Positions 33,666 through 42,657 of a DNA stretch of 64,000 nucleotides are shown here, one piece after another. Made by a program: the position numbers and the translations under genes. The stretch comes from Patulibacter defluvii (GTDB lineage: Bacteria > Actinomycetota > Thermoleophilia > Solirubrobacterales > Solirubrobacteraceae), in the NCBI RefSeq assembly GCF_034096925.1, contig NZ_JAWZSQ010000018.1:1-64000 (forward strand). The letters are read 5' to 3'. Position 1 is the stretch's first letter, and the number at the start of each line of letters is the position of its first letter. The notes beneath the pieces were generated by a model. The model had not been told where the DNA came from and searched no databases. It saw only the letters and a list, made by a program, of their open reading frames with translations.

Positions 33666-35006
33666 GTGAGCAGCGCACCCGATCCCGAGCCCGAGCACTA
33701 CGACGTCCTGGTCGTCGGGGCCGGCATGGGCGGCGTCTGCGCCGCCGCCCGGCTGGCCGACGCCGGCCAGCGGCCGCTGCTCGTCGAGCGGCTCGACCGG
33801 GTCGGCGGGCGGGCCTCGACGTTCGAGGTCGACGGCTTCCGGATCAACACCGGTGCGGTCGCGATCGAGTACGGCGGGACGATGGAGCGGACCTTCGACG
33901 AGCTCGGGATCGGCGACCGCTTCGCCCTCCGCGACCCGCAGCCGGCGAACCTCTTCCAGGTCAAGGGCAAGGTCATCGACCCGGCCAAGGGCGGCTGGAA
34001 GTTCCTGATCGACCAGATGACGCGCAAGGGCGCCGGGGTTCTGCAGAAGCTCGGCGGGGCCCGCAAGGGCGAGCTGCCGGAGGAGCAGGTGACGCTGGCC
34101 GACTGGGTCGGCGGGGCGACCTCGAACGCGACCGTCCACCGGCTCTTCCGCAACCTGGCGGCGGCGATCTTCGCGGTCAACGCCGACGAGATCCCGGCCC
34201 GCGCGTTCCTCACCTACTTCACCCAGAAGGGCGCCTTCAAGCACTTCGGCTTCCACCCCGAGGGGACGATCGGGATCACCGGCGCGCTGGCCGACGTCGC
34301 GGTCGAGCGCGGCGGCGAGCTGTGGCTGGAGAGCGAGGTCGTGCGGCTGCACGTCGACGGCGGCCGCGTGACCGGGGCGACGATCCGGCGGGCCGGCGGC
34401 GCGGAGGTCGAGGTCACCGTCGGCGCGGTGATCTCGAACGTCGGGCCGGTGGCGACCGTCGACCTGGTCGGCGACGAGGCGATCGGGGCCGACTACGCGG
34501 CGCGGATCCGCGAGCGGTCGAACCCGAGCGCCAACATCATCGTCCACGTCGCCAGCCGCCGGCCGCTGATCGACGCGCCCGGGCTGCTGCTCTGCTCCGA
34601 CACCGACCGGGTCTGCAACCTCGGCAACATGACCGCGACCTGCCCCGAGCTGGCGCCCGAGGGCTGGCACCTGACGGTCGCCTACGCGGTCCCGATCCCG
34701 GCCGTCGGCGACTTCGACGCCGAGCACGAGGTCGAGCGGTCGCTGGAGGAGCTGCGCGACGCCTTCCCGGTCATGAACGACCCCGAGACGCGGGTGCTCG
34801 ACGTGCGCGTGATGCGCGGCGACTGGCCGGCGCAGCGGGCGGTGTCCGGCTACGAGCTGCCGCGCGAGACCCCGCTCGACAACCTCTTCAACGTCGGCGA
34901 CGGCGTCCGTGACTACGGCAGCGGCGGCACCCAGTCGTGCGCCGAGACGGCCAAGGCGGTCGTCGACGAGCTGCTCGGCGGCGTCCCGGCCGGGAGCGCG
35001 CGATGA
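33666..35006 (+). CDS. FAD-dependent oxidoreductase, amine-oxidase/phytoene-desaturase superfamily
   Basis: A 446-aa protein from a GTG at 33666 (GAAGGAG upstream). Dinucleotide motif VLVVGAGMGGVCAAARLADA, then LVERLDRVGGRASTFEVDGF and RINTGAVAIEYGGTMERTFD. The C-terminal FAD motif is NLFNVGDGVRDYGSGGTQSC. First gene of an operon continuing with the Rieske oxygenase; its stop overlaps the oxygenase ATG. It may dehydrogenate the same cyclic substrate. Substrate unknown. Confidence 0.88.
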   Translation: MSSAPDPEPEHYDVLVVGAGMGGVCAAARLADAGQRPLLVERLDRVGGRASTFEVDGFRINTGAVAIEYGGTMERTFDELGIGDRFALRDPQPANLFQVKGKVIDPAKGGWKFLIDQMTRKGAGVLQKLGGARKGELPEEQVTLADWVGGATSNATVHRLFRNLAAAIFAVNADEIPARAFLTYFTQKGAFKHFGFHPEGTIGITGALADVAVERGGELWLESEVVRLHVDGGRVTGATIRRAGGAEVEVTVGAVISNVGPVATVDLVGDEAIGADYAARIRERSNPSANIIVHVASRRPLIDAPGLLLCSDTDRVCNLGNMTATCPELAPEGWHLTVAYAVPIPAVGDFDAEHEVERSLEELRDAFPVMNDPETRVLDVRVMRGDWPAQRAVSGYELPRETPLDNLFNVGDGVRDYGSGGTQSCAETAKAVVDELLGGVPAGSAR

Positions 35007-36256
35007 CCACCGCCGACTGGGACGCCCTGATCGAGGCCGACCGCGTCCACGGATCGCTCTACACCGATCCGGAGATCTACGCGGCCGAGCTGGAGCGGAT
35101 CTGGTACCGGACCTGGGTCTACGTCGGGCACGAGAGCGAGGTGCCGGAGCCCAACGACTACGTGGTCAAGTCGATCGGCCCGCAGCCGATCATCATGAGC
35201 CGCGACAAGCAGGGGCAGATCCACCTGCTGCTCAACCGCTGCACCCACCGGGCGAACCTGGTCTGCGACGCGGCCAAGGGCAACTCCAGCGCCTTCCGCT
35301 GCCCGTACCACGGGTGGACGTTCTCGAACACCGGCAAGCTGCTCGGCTACCCGTTCAACTCCGGCTACGGCGGGCCCGAGGCGAAGAAGGACCTCGGCCT
35401 CGGCCGGGTCGCGCGGGTGGCCAGCCACCAGGGCTTCGTCTTCGGCTCGTTCGCGGAGGAGGGGCCGTCGCTGCTGGAGCACCTGGGCGCGGCGGCCGAG
35501 GCGATCGACCGGCTGGTCGAGCTGTCGCCGAGCGGCAAGATCGAGCTGTCGGCGGGCTGGCTCCAGCACGAGGCGAAGGCCAACTGGAAGATGCTGGTCG
35601 AGAACGAGACCGACGGCTACCACCCGCAGTTCGTCCACGCCTCGATCTTCAGCGTCGCCAAGAGCGGGATCGGCGACCTCTACGGCGAGAAGTCGACGGC
35701 GGTCGCGCGCGACCTCGGCGGTGGCCACAGCGAGAACGACCTGCGGCCCGAGTTCCGCCGGATCGGCGAGCCGATGGGCTGGTTCGGGACCACCGCCGAG
35801 CGGCTGCCGGAGTACGTCGCCCACCTGGAGGCGGCGCGGGGGGCCGAGCGCGCGCGGGAGATCATGATCGACGGCGCCCCGCACGTGATGATCTTCCCCA
35901 ACCTGTTCATCGCCGAGATCCAGATCTTCGTGATCCAGCCGCTGGCGGTCGACCGCACCGTCCAGCACGTGACGGCGATCCAGTACGCGGGCGAGCCGCA
36001 GCTGAACCGGCGGATGCTGCAGCAGACGATCGGCTCGGTCGGGCCGGCGGGGCTGCTGCTGGCCGACGACACCGAGATGTACGAGCGCAACCAGCGGGGC
36101 GTGCACGCGCGCAATCCCGAGTGGCTGGTGCTGAAGCGGGGAACCCACCGCGAGCGGCGCGACGAGGCCGGCTTCACGATCGGCGACGCCACCGACGAGG
36201 TCCCGCAGCGGGCGATCTGGCGCCACTACCGAGAGCTGATGGAGGAGGAGCGATGA
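35003..36256 (+). CDS. Rieske non-haem iron ring-hydroxylating oxygenase, alpha subunit
   Basis: A 417-aa protein from the ATG at 35003 (ATGA overlap). The Rieske [2Fe-2S] ligands are seen as CTHRAN and, 18 residues on, CPYHGW. The mononuclear iron site reads NWKMLVENETDGYHPQFVHA, with Asp-Gly-Tyr-His and the second His. It belongs with aromatic or steroid ring-hydroxylating dioxygenases. The beta subunit follows with a 4-nt overlap. No ferredoxin or reductase gene is adjacent, so electron donors must come from elsewhere. Confidence 0.94.
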   Translation: MTTADWDALIEADRVHGSLYTDPEIYAAELERIWYRTWVYVGHESEVPEPNDYVVKSIGPQPIIMSRDKQGQIHLLLNRCTHRANLVCDAAKGNSSAFRCPYHGWTFSNTGKLLGYPFNSGYGGPEAKKDLGLGRVARVASHQGFVFGSFAEEGPSLLEHLGAAAEAIDRLVELSPSGKIELSAGWLQHEAKANWKMLVENETDGYHPQFVHASIFSVAKSGIGDLYGEKSTAVARDLGGGHSENDLRPEFRRIGEPMGWFGTTAERLPEYVAHLEAARGAERAREIMIDGAPHVMIFPNLFIAEIQIFVIQPLAVDRTVQHVTAIQYAGEPQLNRRMLQQTIGSVGPAGLLLADDTEMYERNQRGVHARNPEWLVLKRGTHRERRDEAGFTIGDATDEVPQRAIWRHYRELMEEER

Positions 36257-36741
36257 GCGGCGACCTGCTGCGCGAGGTCGAGCGGTTCCTCTACCGCGAG
36301 GCACGGCTGGCCGACGAGCACGAGTACGACGCCTGGGAGGCCCTGTGGGCGGACGAGGCGATCTACTGGGTGCCGGCCAACGGCGACGACATCGACCCGA
36401 CGAAGCAGATGTCGGTGATCTTCGACAACCGCTCGCGGATCGCGACCCGGATCAAGCAGCTCCAGACCGGCAAGCGCCACGCCCAGACCCCGCCCTCGGC
36501 GCTGCGCCGGCTGATCGGCAACGTCGAGCTGCTGGAGGCCGATCCGGAGCACCCGGACGAGATCGCGGTCGGCTCGAACTTCCTGATCCACGAGGCGCGC
36601 GAGCGGGGGGTGACCCTATGGGCAGGGCGCTACGAGCACCGTCTGCGCCGGACGGCCGACGGCGAGCTGCGGATCGCCTACAAGAAGGTCCGGATCGTCG
36701 GCAACGACCGCCCTCTCCACACCCTCGCCTTCCTGATCTGA
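36253..36741 (+). CDS. Ring-hydroxylating dioxygenase beta subunit
   Basis: A 162-aa NTF2-fold subunit. LLREVERFLYREARLADEHE, YDAWEALWADEAIYWVPANG, RIATRIKQLQTGKRHAQTPP and a C-terminal KKVRIVGNDRPLHTLAFLI are characteristic. Structural partner of the alpha subunit in an alpha3-beta3 enzyme. The stop TGA shares its last A with the ATG of the small protein that follows. Confidence 0.93.
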   Translation: MSGDLLREVERFLYREARLADEHEYDAWEALWADEAIYWVPANGDDIDPTKQMSVIFDNRSRIATRIKQLQTGKRHAQTPPSALRRLIGNVELLEADPEHPDEIAVGSNFLIHEARERGVTLWAGRYEHRLRRTADGELRIAYKKVRIVGNDRPLHTLAFLI

Positions 36742-37013
36742 TGAGCGAGCGGCGCGAGCGCTCCCTGCCCCTCGGCGAGGCCGCGGCCGGCGACACCCCG
36801 GTCGAGCTGGTCAGCGAGTTCGCCGCGGTGTCGCTGGTCGTCGACCGCGACGGCAACGGCCCGCGGCTGCGGATCGAGGACCTGAAGACCGGCCAGGTCG
36901 GCTTCCTCGACCCGCTCGAGCTGGAGACCCTGGCCTGGCTGCCCGAGGGCGCGCTGCAGCGGTTCCTGGATCCGTCGTTCCACCGTTGGCGGGAGGAGGG
37001 GGAGCGGGGGTAG
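36741..37013 (+). CDS. Small conserved-looking protein downstream of the Rieske oxygenase, unknown
   Basis: A 90-aa soluble protein whose ATG shares one base with the beta-subunit stop, so it is tightly coupled. A mixed alpha/beta pattern is seen: VELVSEFAAVSLVVDRDGNG, RLRIEDLKTGQVGFLDPLEL and ETLAWLPEGALQRFLDPSFH, ending with a charged tail. No Cys motifs, so not a ferredoxin. I do not recognise the family. It could assist the oxygenase or bind the substrate. Confidence 0.75.
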   Translation: MSERRERSLPLGEAAAGDTPVELVSEFAAVSLVVDRDGNGPRLRIEDLKTGQVGFLDPLELETLAWLPEGALQRFLDPSFHRWREEGERG

Positions 37014-37017
37014 GGGC

Positions 37018-37043
37018 CGGCGCCCGCTGGACCGCGGGCGCCG
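37018..37043. terminator. Hairpin between convergent dioxygenase and fadD genes
   Basis: CGGCGCCCGC (37018-37027) pairs perfectly with GCGGGCGCCG (37034-37043) around a 6-nt loop, in the 43-bp gap between converging genes. Likely bidirectional terminator; no U-tract. Confidence 0.55.
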
Positions 37044-37056
37044 CGTTGCGGGCGCC

Positions 37057-38874
37057 CTACTCCCCGTACAGCCGCTCGATCGCCTCGGCGTACTTGGCGT
37101 CGATCGGCTTGCGCTTCAGCTTCATCGTCGGCGTCAGCTCGTCGCCGCCGGGCAGCCATTCGTCGGCCAGCAGCAGGTGGCGCTTGATCTGCTCGACCCG
37201 GGCCAGCCGGGCGTTGGCCCGCTCGACCGCCTCGGCGACCGCGGCCCGCACGCCCGGGTCGGCGGCGACGGCCGCGACCGAGCCGTCGGGCAGGCCGTGG
37301 CGGGCGGCGTGGGCGGCGGCCATGTCGGGGTCGAGCACCAGCAGGGCGACGTTGTAGCGGCGGTCGTTGCCGATCACCGCCGCCTGGCCGATCAGCGGGC
37401 TGGCCGCCTTCAGCTCCTGCTCGATGTTCGCCGGCGACATGTTCTTGCCGGCGGCGTTGATGATGATCTCCTTCTTGCGGTCGACGATCGCCACGTGGCC
37501 GTCGTCGTCGATCGAGACCACGTCGCCGGTGGCGAGCCAGCCGTCGGCGTCGATCGCCTCGGCGGTCTTGCCCGGCTCGCCGCGGTAGCCGGCCATCACG
37601 ATCGGCCCGCGGACGAACAGCTCGCCGTCGTCAGCCACCCGCAGCTCGACGCCCGGCGCCGCCCGGCCGACGGTCCCGATCCGCCCCGCGTCGGGCGCGA
37701 CGGCGGTGATCAGGACCGTCGCTTCGGACATCCCGTAGAGCTCGATCACCGGCAGCCCGATCGCCAGCAGGAACTCGTGGACGTCGCGCGAGAGCGGCGC
37801 CGCCCCGATCACGATCCAGCGCACCTGGTCGAGGCCGAGCTTCGCGCGCAGCCGCGAGAGGACCGCCTCGTCGAGCGCGGCGTGGCGCGCGGCCAGCTCG
37901 GGCGGGACCGGCTCGCCCGCCTGCTCCAGCCGGACCTTCTCGCGGCCGACCGCGATCGCGCCCTCGAGCGCGGCCCGTCGCTGCTCGTCGGGCTCGCCGG
38001 CGATCCCCGCCTCGAGCGCCGCCTTCAGCTTCTCCACCACCCGCGGCACGCCGCCCCAGATCGTCGGCCGCAATGCGGGCAGCACCTGGGCGATCCGCCG
38101 CAGGTCGTCGACGCAGGTCACCTGCGTGCCGAGCATCGCGTTGTTGTAGTGGCTCGACCAGCGGTCGGCGGCGTGGGCGGACGGCAGGTAGCTGGTGATC
38201 CGGTCGCCGGGGCGGATCTCCAGCACCGAGGCGATCGCGCGGACGCTGAAGACCACGTTGGCGTGGGTCAGCTGGACCCCCTTCGAGGGTCCGGTGGTGC
38301 CCGAGGTGTAGATCAGCGTCAGCACGTCCTCCGGCCGCACCGCCCGCCAGGTCGCCTCGAAGTCGAAGCCGGGCGACGGCCGTCGCTCCAGCTCGTCGAG
38401 GTCGATCGCGTCCGCGGCCGGGCCGTCGACGGTGACGAAGGTCGTCGGGCGCTCGCGGCCGGCCGCGGCGGCGCGGGCGCGGTCGAGGAAGGCCGCCTCG
38501 GTCACCACCACGTCGCAGCCGGCGTTGGCGTACAGGTGGGCGATCTGCTCGGGCGCGAGCGTCTGGTAGATCGAGAACGGGACCGCGCCGAGGTGGAAGG
38601 CGGCGCTGTCGACCAGGTGGAACTCGGGCCGGTTGACCAGCAGGATCGCGACCGTGTCGCCGTGGCGCACGCCGAGCGCGTGGAGCCCGCGGGCGATCCG
38701 CTCGACCCGCCGCGCGTACTCGCCGAAGGTCAGCTCGACCGTGCCGTCGGCGTCGCGCAGCGCGATCCGGTCGGCGTGGGCCGCCGCCGTCGCCTGGAAC
38801 GCCGCCGGCAGCGTGGTGGCGGTCGGGTCGGCTTCGACGACGTCGACGCGGCGGGGCGTCGCGGTGGTGGCCAT
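37057..38874 (-). CDS. fadD: Long-chain-type acyl-CoA synthetase (AMP-binding)
   Basis: A 605-aa ANL-superfamily ligase activating a carboxylic acid to acyl-CoA. Core motifs: LTLIYTSGTTGPSKGVQLTH (P-loop), ELYGMSEATVLIT (A5), GWLATGDVVSIDDDGHVAIV (A7), DRKKEIIINAAGKNMSPANI (A8) and the catalytic Lys near the C-terminus (LTPTMKLKRKPIDAKYAEAI). Length and motifs fit long-chain or bulky-acid (sterol side-chain) ligases. An operator lies upstream at 38921. It would commit imported lipid to beta-oxidation. Confidence 0.93.
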   Translation of the reverse strand: MATTATPRRVDVVEADPTATTLPAAFQATAAAHADRIALRDADGTVELTFGEYARRVERIARGLHALGVRHGDTVAILLVNRPEFHLVDSAAFHLGAVPFSIYQTLAPEQIAHLYANAGCDVVVTEAAFLDRARAAAAGRERPTTFVTVDGPAADAIDLDELERRPSPGFDFEATWRAVRPEDVLTLIYTSGTTGPSKGVQLTHANVVFSVRAIASVLEIRPGDRITSYLPSAHAADRWSSHYNNAMLGTQVTCVDDLRRIAQVLPALRPTIWGGVPRVVEKLKAALEAGIAGEPDEQRRAALEGAIAVGREKVRLEQAGEPVPPELAARHAALDEAVLSRLRAKLGLDQVRWIVIGAAPLSRDVHEFLLAIGLPVIELYGMSEATVLITAVAPDAGRIGTVGRAAPGVELRVADDGELFVRGPIVMAGYRGEPGKTAEAIDADGWLATGDVVSIDDDGHVAIVDRKKEIIINAAGKNMSPANIEQELKAASPLIGQAAVIGNDRRYNVALLVLDPDMAAAHAARHGLPDGSVAAVAADPGVRAAVAEAVERANARLARVEQIKRHLLLADEWLPGGDELTPTMKLKRKPIDAKYAEAIERLYGE

Positions 38875-38914
38875 TCGGGGTCCTCCCTCGATCGACAGAC
38901 TGCACGGCCACTAT

Positions 38915-38936
38915 GGCCGGACACAATGTCCGACGA
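38915..38936 (-). promoter_or_regulatory. Regulon-type operator upstream of fadD
   Basis: Contains the palindrome GGACACAATGTCC (38919-38931). On the minus strand the same site reads GTCGGACATTGTGT, giving GGACANNNTGTCC in both orientations. It lies 47-62 nt upstream of the fadD start. Confidence 0.55.
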
Positions 38937-38967
38937 TTGTAGGGTGTGGAGCCGCGGCGGTGGGGCT

Positions 38968-39081
38968 GGGGCGAACGTCACACCCCCACCGCCCCGTCCG
39001 CGTCGTGCGACGTTCGCCCCCGCCGGCGTCGGGGAACGTCGCACGGCGGTGGGGGCGGCCGCGGCGTGTGACGTTCGCCCC
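38968..39081. repeat. Large nested palindrome (114 nt), REP-like
   Basis: Outer arms GGGGCGAACGTCACAC (38968-38983) and GTGTGACGTTCGCCCC (39066-39081) are perfect complements. Inside, CCCCCACCGCC pairs with GGCGGTGGGGG, and an inner hairpin is formed by GTGCGACGTT (39005-39014) and AACGTCGCAC (39035-39044). The core GCGACGTTC matches the hairpin at 928-968. It sits between the fadD promoter and the ABC exporter's 3' end. Confidence 0.7.
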
Positions 39082-39113
39082 GCGCGCCCGGCCCGCCCGC
39101 CGGCCCGTTCCGC

Positions 39114-40202
39114 TCAGCCGCCGCGTCGCTGCAGCGTCCGCGCGAGCAGCGCGAAGCCGGCCACCGCCCAGACCGCCAGCACGGCGACGGCCAGCAGGTG
39201 GTGGCCGAAGATGTCCTGGTCGACCGCACCGTCGACCAGCAGCCGCATGCCCTGGGTGGTCGGCAGCGCCTGGAGGATCCCGTCGACCACCGGCGAGAGG
39301 CCGGCGTCGACCAGGAAGACCGGCGTCAGCGCAGGGAAGAGCAGCACGCCCATCCAGGTGTTCAGCTTGTCGGGGCTGCGGAACAGGTAGGCCAGCCAGA
39401 GCCCGAAGCCGATCAGGGCGATCGCCAGCCCCAGCGCCCCGAGCACGAACAGCCCCGGCCGCGGGACCGGCAATCGGGTCAGCAGCACCGTCCCGGCCGT
39501 CGCCACCGCGCCGTAGGTCAGGCCGACCAGCGCCTTGGCCGTCAGCACCTCGCCACCGCGCGCGGCCAGCAGCAGCGCCTCGAGCGTCCGCTTGTCGATC
39601 TCCTCGGCGAGCACGATCGGCGTCACCAGCAGGCCGATCATCCCCAGCAGCATCGCGACCGCAGCGAGCGCGAAGAAGCGCCGCAGCCCGAGCGCGTCGT
39701 AGGCCGACTGGTCGGCGGCGGGCACCGGTCGCAGCGCCACGCCGACCGCCGGCGGCCGGTCGGCCAGCCGCGCGATCGTCGCCGGCACCAGGTCGGCCAG
39801 GCTCGCGACCGTCGGGTCGGGGGAGGGACGGGCCAGCAGCGTCAGCGGCGGCGCGCGGCCGGCGCGGGCGTCGGCCAGCAGCCCGTCGGGCACCACGATC
39901 GCCAGGTCGACGTCGCCCTTGGCCACCTGCTGGCGGGCGCGTGGCTGCTCGCGCTCGCGCTCCACCTTCAGGTCGATCGCGCGGTCGACGTCCTTCGGCA
40001 GCGCCGCGGCGACGCGGGCCGCGTCGGCGCTGGCGCCGACCACGGCGACCTTCGCCGAGGGCCGCGGGGTGTCGTCGTCGAAGGCCAGGGAGTAGAAGAC
40101 GCCGAGCCCGATCGGGATCAGGATCGCCACCAGCACCCGGCCGTCGCGGATCGCGTCGACCAGGTCCTTGCGGTAGATCGCCAGCATCCGGCGGAGGTTC
40201 AT
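39114..40202 (-). CDS. ABC-2 type exporter permease
   Basis: A 362-aa protein from the ATG at 40202 (MNLRRMLAIYRKDLVDAIRD). An N-terminal helix (VLVAILIPIGLGVFYSLAF) is followed by a roughly 150-residue extracytoplasmic domain and then five hydrophobic helices from LRRFFALAAVAMLLGMIGLL to LLAVAVLAVWAVAGFALLA. The arrangement resembles NatB/YhgE-like ABC-2 permeases. It is encoded with its ATPase (ATGA overlap). The exported substrate is unknown. Confidence 0.88.
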   Translation of the reverse strand: MNLRRMLAIYRKDLVDAIRDGRVLVAILIPIGLGVFYSLAFDDDTPRPSAKVAVVGASADAARVAAALPKDVDRAIDLKVEREREQPRARQQVAKGDVDLAIVVPDGLLADARAGRAPPLTLLARPSPDPTVASLADLVPATIARLADRPPAVGVALRPVPAADQSAYDALGLRRFFALAAVAMLLGMIGLLVTPIVLAEEIDKRTLEALLLAARGGEVLTAKALVGLTYGAVATAGTVLLTRLPVPRPGLFVLGALGLAIALIGFGLWLAYLFRSPDKLNTWMGVLLFPALTPVFLVDAGLSPVVDGILQALPTTQGMRLLVDGAVDQDIFGHHLLAVAVLAVWAVAGFALLARTLQRRGG

Positions 40203-41194
40203 CGGCGGCCCTTCGGCTTGTAGGGCCAGACCAGCCAGTGCCACCAGGGGCGGCGCCCCGGCGGACCGTCGTCGGGCGGGGCCGCGTCGCCCTCGCCCTC
40301 CTCGCCGTCGGCGTCGAGGCTGCGGCCGGCCAGCGCCACGAAGACGTCGGCCAGGGTCGGCTCGTCGCTGTGGACGGTCACGATCCGGCCCTCGGCCGTC
40401 CACCGCGCCAGCCGGTCGTCGGCGGGGTCGGTCAGCGCCACCTCGTGCTCGCTGCGGTCGTCGAGCAGCACCCGCGCCCGCCGCTCGCCCTGCTGCTCGG
40501 CCAGCGACAGCTTCAGCTCGCGCGGGGTGTCGAGCGCGATGATCCGGCCCTCGGCGAGGAACGCGACCCGGTCGCAGAGCTCGTCGGCCTCGGTCATGTC
40601 GTGGGTCGTCAGCACCACGGTCGTGCCGCCGGCGCGCAGCTCGCGGACGATCGAGCGCAGGGTCCGGGCCGAGGTCGGGTCGAGCCCGCGGGTCGGCTCG
40701 TCGAGGAACAGCACCTCGGGGTCGTTGACCAGCGCCCGCGCCAGCAGCAGCCGCTGGCGCATGCCGGTCGAGTAGGTGCCGACCTTGCGATCGGCGGCGT
40801 GCGCGATCCCGACCCGCCGCAGCAACGCCTCGACCCGCTCGCGGGGGACGTCCTGGAGCTCGGCGAACAGCTGCAGGTTCGCCCGCCCGGTCAGGCGGTC
40901 GTAGAGGTTCTGGTCCTCGAAGACGAGGTTCAGCCGCGCCCGCGCCTGCTCGCGCTCGTCGACCACGTCGTGGCCGGCGACCGCGGCCCGGCCGGCGGTC
41001 GGCGACGTGCGGCCGGTGAGGACGCGGATCGTCGTCGTCTTGCCGGCGCCGTTGTGGCCGAGGAGGCCGAAGACCTCGCCGCGGTGAGCGGTGAAGCTGA
41101 CCCCGTCGAGGGCGCGGACGTCGCCGTAGTGCTTGGCGAGGCCGTCGACGATCACCGCGGGGGACGGCTGCTCGGCCGCACGCTGGTCGGGCAT
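40199..41194 (-). CDS. ABC exporter ATP-binding protein
   Basis: A 331-aa protein from the ATG at 41194. Walker A GLLGHNGAGKTTTIRVLTGR, signature STGMRQRLLLARALVNDPEV, Walker B LFLDEPTRGLDP and switch His LTTHDM are intact. A roughly 100-residue C-terminal extension ends in an acidic stretch and a Trp-rich tail (RPWWHWLVWPYKPKGRR). Partner of the ABC-2 permease. No regulon-type operator is seen upstream. Confidence 0.92.
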   Translation of the reverse strand: MPDQRAAEQPSPAVIVDGLAKHYGDVRALDGVSFTAHRGEVFGLLGHNGAGKTTTIRVLTGRTSPTAGRAAVAGHDVVDEREQARARLNLVFEDQNLYDRLTGRANLQLFAELQDVPRERVEALLRRVGIAHAADRKVGTYSTGMRQRLLLARALVNDPEVLFLDEPTRGLDPTSARTLRSIVRELRAGGTTVVLTTHDMTEADELCDRVAFLAEGRIIALDTPRELKLSLAEQQGERRARVLLDDRSEHEVALTDPADDRLARWTAEGRIVTVHSDEPTLADVFVALAGRSLDADGEEGEGDAAPPDDGPPGRRPWWHWLVWPYKPKGRR

Positions 41195-41256
41195 CGGCGC
41201 GGACGTTAGCAGCGGCCCCCGGCGGGATCGTCGGGCGCGTGGGCGCTCGTGGACGT

Positions 41257-42498
41257 TCAGCCGACCCGGGCGCCCGGGCGGAAGCGGATCGGCAGCGACG
41301 TCAGGCCGTTGGCCCACGACGACGCCAGCCGCTGCGCCGGTCCCGCCTGCTCCAGCTCGTGGAGCCGGCGGACCGTCTCCTCGAAGATGATCCGCAGCTC
41401 CAGCCGGGCCAGGCCGGCGCCGAGGCAGAAGTGGCGGCCGCCGCCCCCGAACGCCATGTGGGCGTGCTCGGCGCGGGTCACGTCGAACCGCTGCGGGTCC
41501 TCGTAGCTGGCCTCGTCGCGCGACGCCGACGCGTACCAGAGCATCACCTTCTCGCCGGCGGCGATCGGCTGGCCGGCGAGCTCGGTGTCGGCGGTCGCGG
41601 TCCGCACGAAGTAGTTGACGACGGTCGTCCAGCGCAGGATCTCCTCGACCGCCTGGGGGATCAGCGCCGGGTCGCGGCGCAGCTTCTCCAGCTCCTCGGG
41701 GTGCTCCAGCAGCGCCAGCATCCCGCCCGAGGTGGTGTTGCGGGTGGTGTCGTTGCCGGCGAAGACCAGCAGCGCGAAGAAGGTCATGATCTCCGGGTCG
41801 GCGAGCGTGTCGCCGTCGACCTCGGCGTTGCGCAGCCGCATCACCAGCGAGTCGTCGTTGCCCTCGGCGGCCTGGCGCTCGACCTGCTCGTGCAGGTACA
41901 TCGCCATCGCCATGAAGGTCTCGACCGCCTGGGCCGGCTCGATCGCGCGCTGGGCGGCCTCGATCTGCTCGGTCCACTCGTAGAGCTGGGGCACGTCGTC
42001 CTCGGGGATCCCCATCAGCTCGGCCAGGACCAGCAGCGGCACCCGGACGGCGACCTCGGCGGTCCAGTCGCAGGCGCCGCGCTCGATCACCTCGTCGAGC
42101 ACCCGGGTGACGACGGCGCGGACGTCGTCCTCCATCTTCGCCACCGTCGCCGGCACGAACGCGCTCTGCAGGATCTTGCGGTACTTCGTGTGCTCCGGCG
42201 GGTCCTTGTAGAGCAGTACCGCCCGCACCAGGTCGAGCGGGGCGACCTGGTCGCGCTGGACGAAGATGCCCTCGGCGTGGGAGGAGAAGGTCGCCGTGTC
42301 GCGGCTGACGGCGGCGATCTCGGCCGCCCGGGTGAGGGCCCAGAAGCCGCCGAAGTGCTCGGTCTCGTTCCACCGGATCGGCGCCTCGGCCCGCATCCGC
42401 GCGAACAGCTCGTGCGGGGGTCCGTCGCGGAACCAGGTCGGGTCGGTCAGGTCGACCTCGGCCAGGTCGACGGCGGGGGCCGTGGTGGTGGATGTCAT
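41257..42498 (-). CDS. Cytochrome P450 (CYP125/142-like)
   Basis: A 413-aa soluble bacterial P450. The I-helix reads LLVFAGNDTTRNTTSGGMLA (A-G-N-D-T instead of A-G-x-D-T is common in CYP125-type enzymes), the ExxR is EEILRW, and the haem loop is FGGGGRHFCLGAGLARLE with the Cys ligand near residue 354. The motif YFVRTATADTELAGQPIAAG resembles sterol/terpene-oxidising CYP125 or CYP142 groups. Likely a terminal or side-chain hydroxylase for the imported lipid. The substrate is inferred. Operator at 42529; the TetR gene 160 bp upstream is on the same strand. Confidence 0.93.
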   Translation of the reverse strand: MTSTTTAPAVDLAEVDLTDPTWFRDGPPHELFARMRAEAPIRWNETEHFGGFWALTRAAEIAAVSRDTATFSSHAEGIFVQRDQVAPLDLVRAVLLYKDPPEHTKYRKILQSAFVPATVAKMEDDVRAVVTRVLDEVIERGACDWTAEVAVRVPLLVLAELMGIPEDDVPQLYEWTEQIEAAQRAIEPAQAVETFMAMAMYLHEQVERQAAEGNDDSLVMRLRNAEVDGDTLADPEIMTFFALLVFAGNDTTRNTTSGGMLALLEHPEELEKLRRDPALIPQAVEEILRWTTVVNYFVRTATADTELAGQPIAAGEKVMLWYASASRDEASYEDPQRFDVTRAEHAHMAFGGGGRHFCLGAGLARLELRIIFEETVRRLHELEQAGPAQRLASSWANGLTSLPIRFRPGARVG

Positions 42499-42526
42499 GC
42501 GCCGGGACCCTCCTCGGGAGTTGTTC

Positions 42527-42545
42527 GGACACTACGTCCGGACGG
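42527..42545 (-). promoter_or_regulatory. Regulon-type operator upstream of the P450
   Basis: On the minus strand 42529-42544 reads CGTCCGGACGTAGTGT, two fixed positions off the consensus. Together with flanking bases it forms overlapping GGAC/GTCC half-sites. It lies about 30-45 nt upstream of the P450 start. Confidence 0.55.
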
Positions 42546-42657
42546 TGTGTCACAGGCTACACGAGCGCCGTCGCCCGGTGGGATCGATCGGGCGCGGGAA
42601 CGCGCGAGGCCGGCGCAGGGCCGGCCTCGGGGCGGGAGGGGCTGTCGACGCGGGCGC

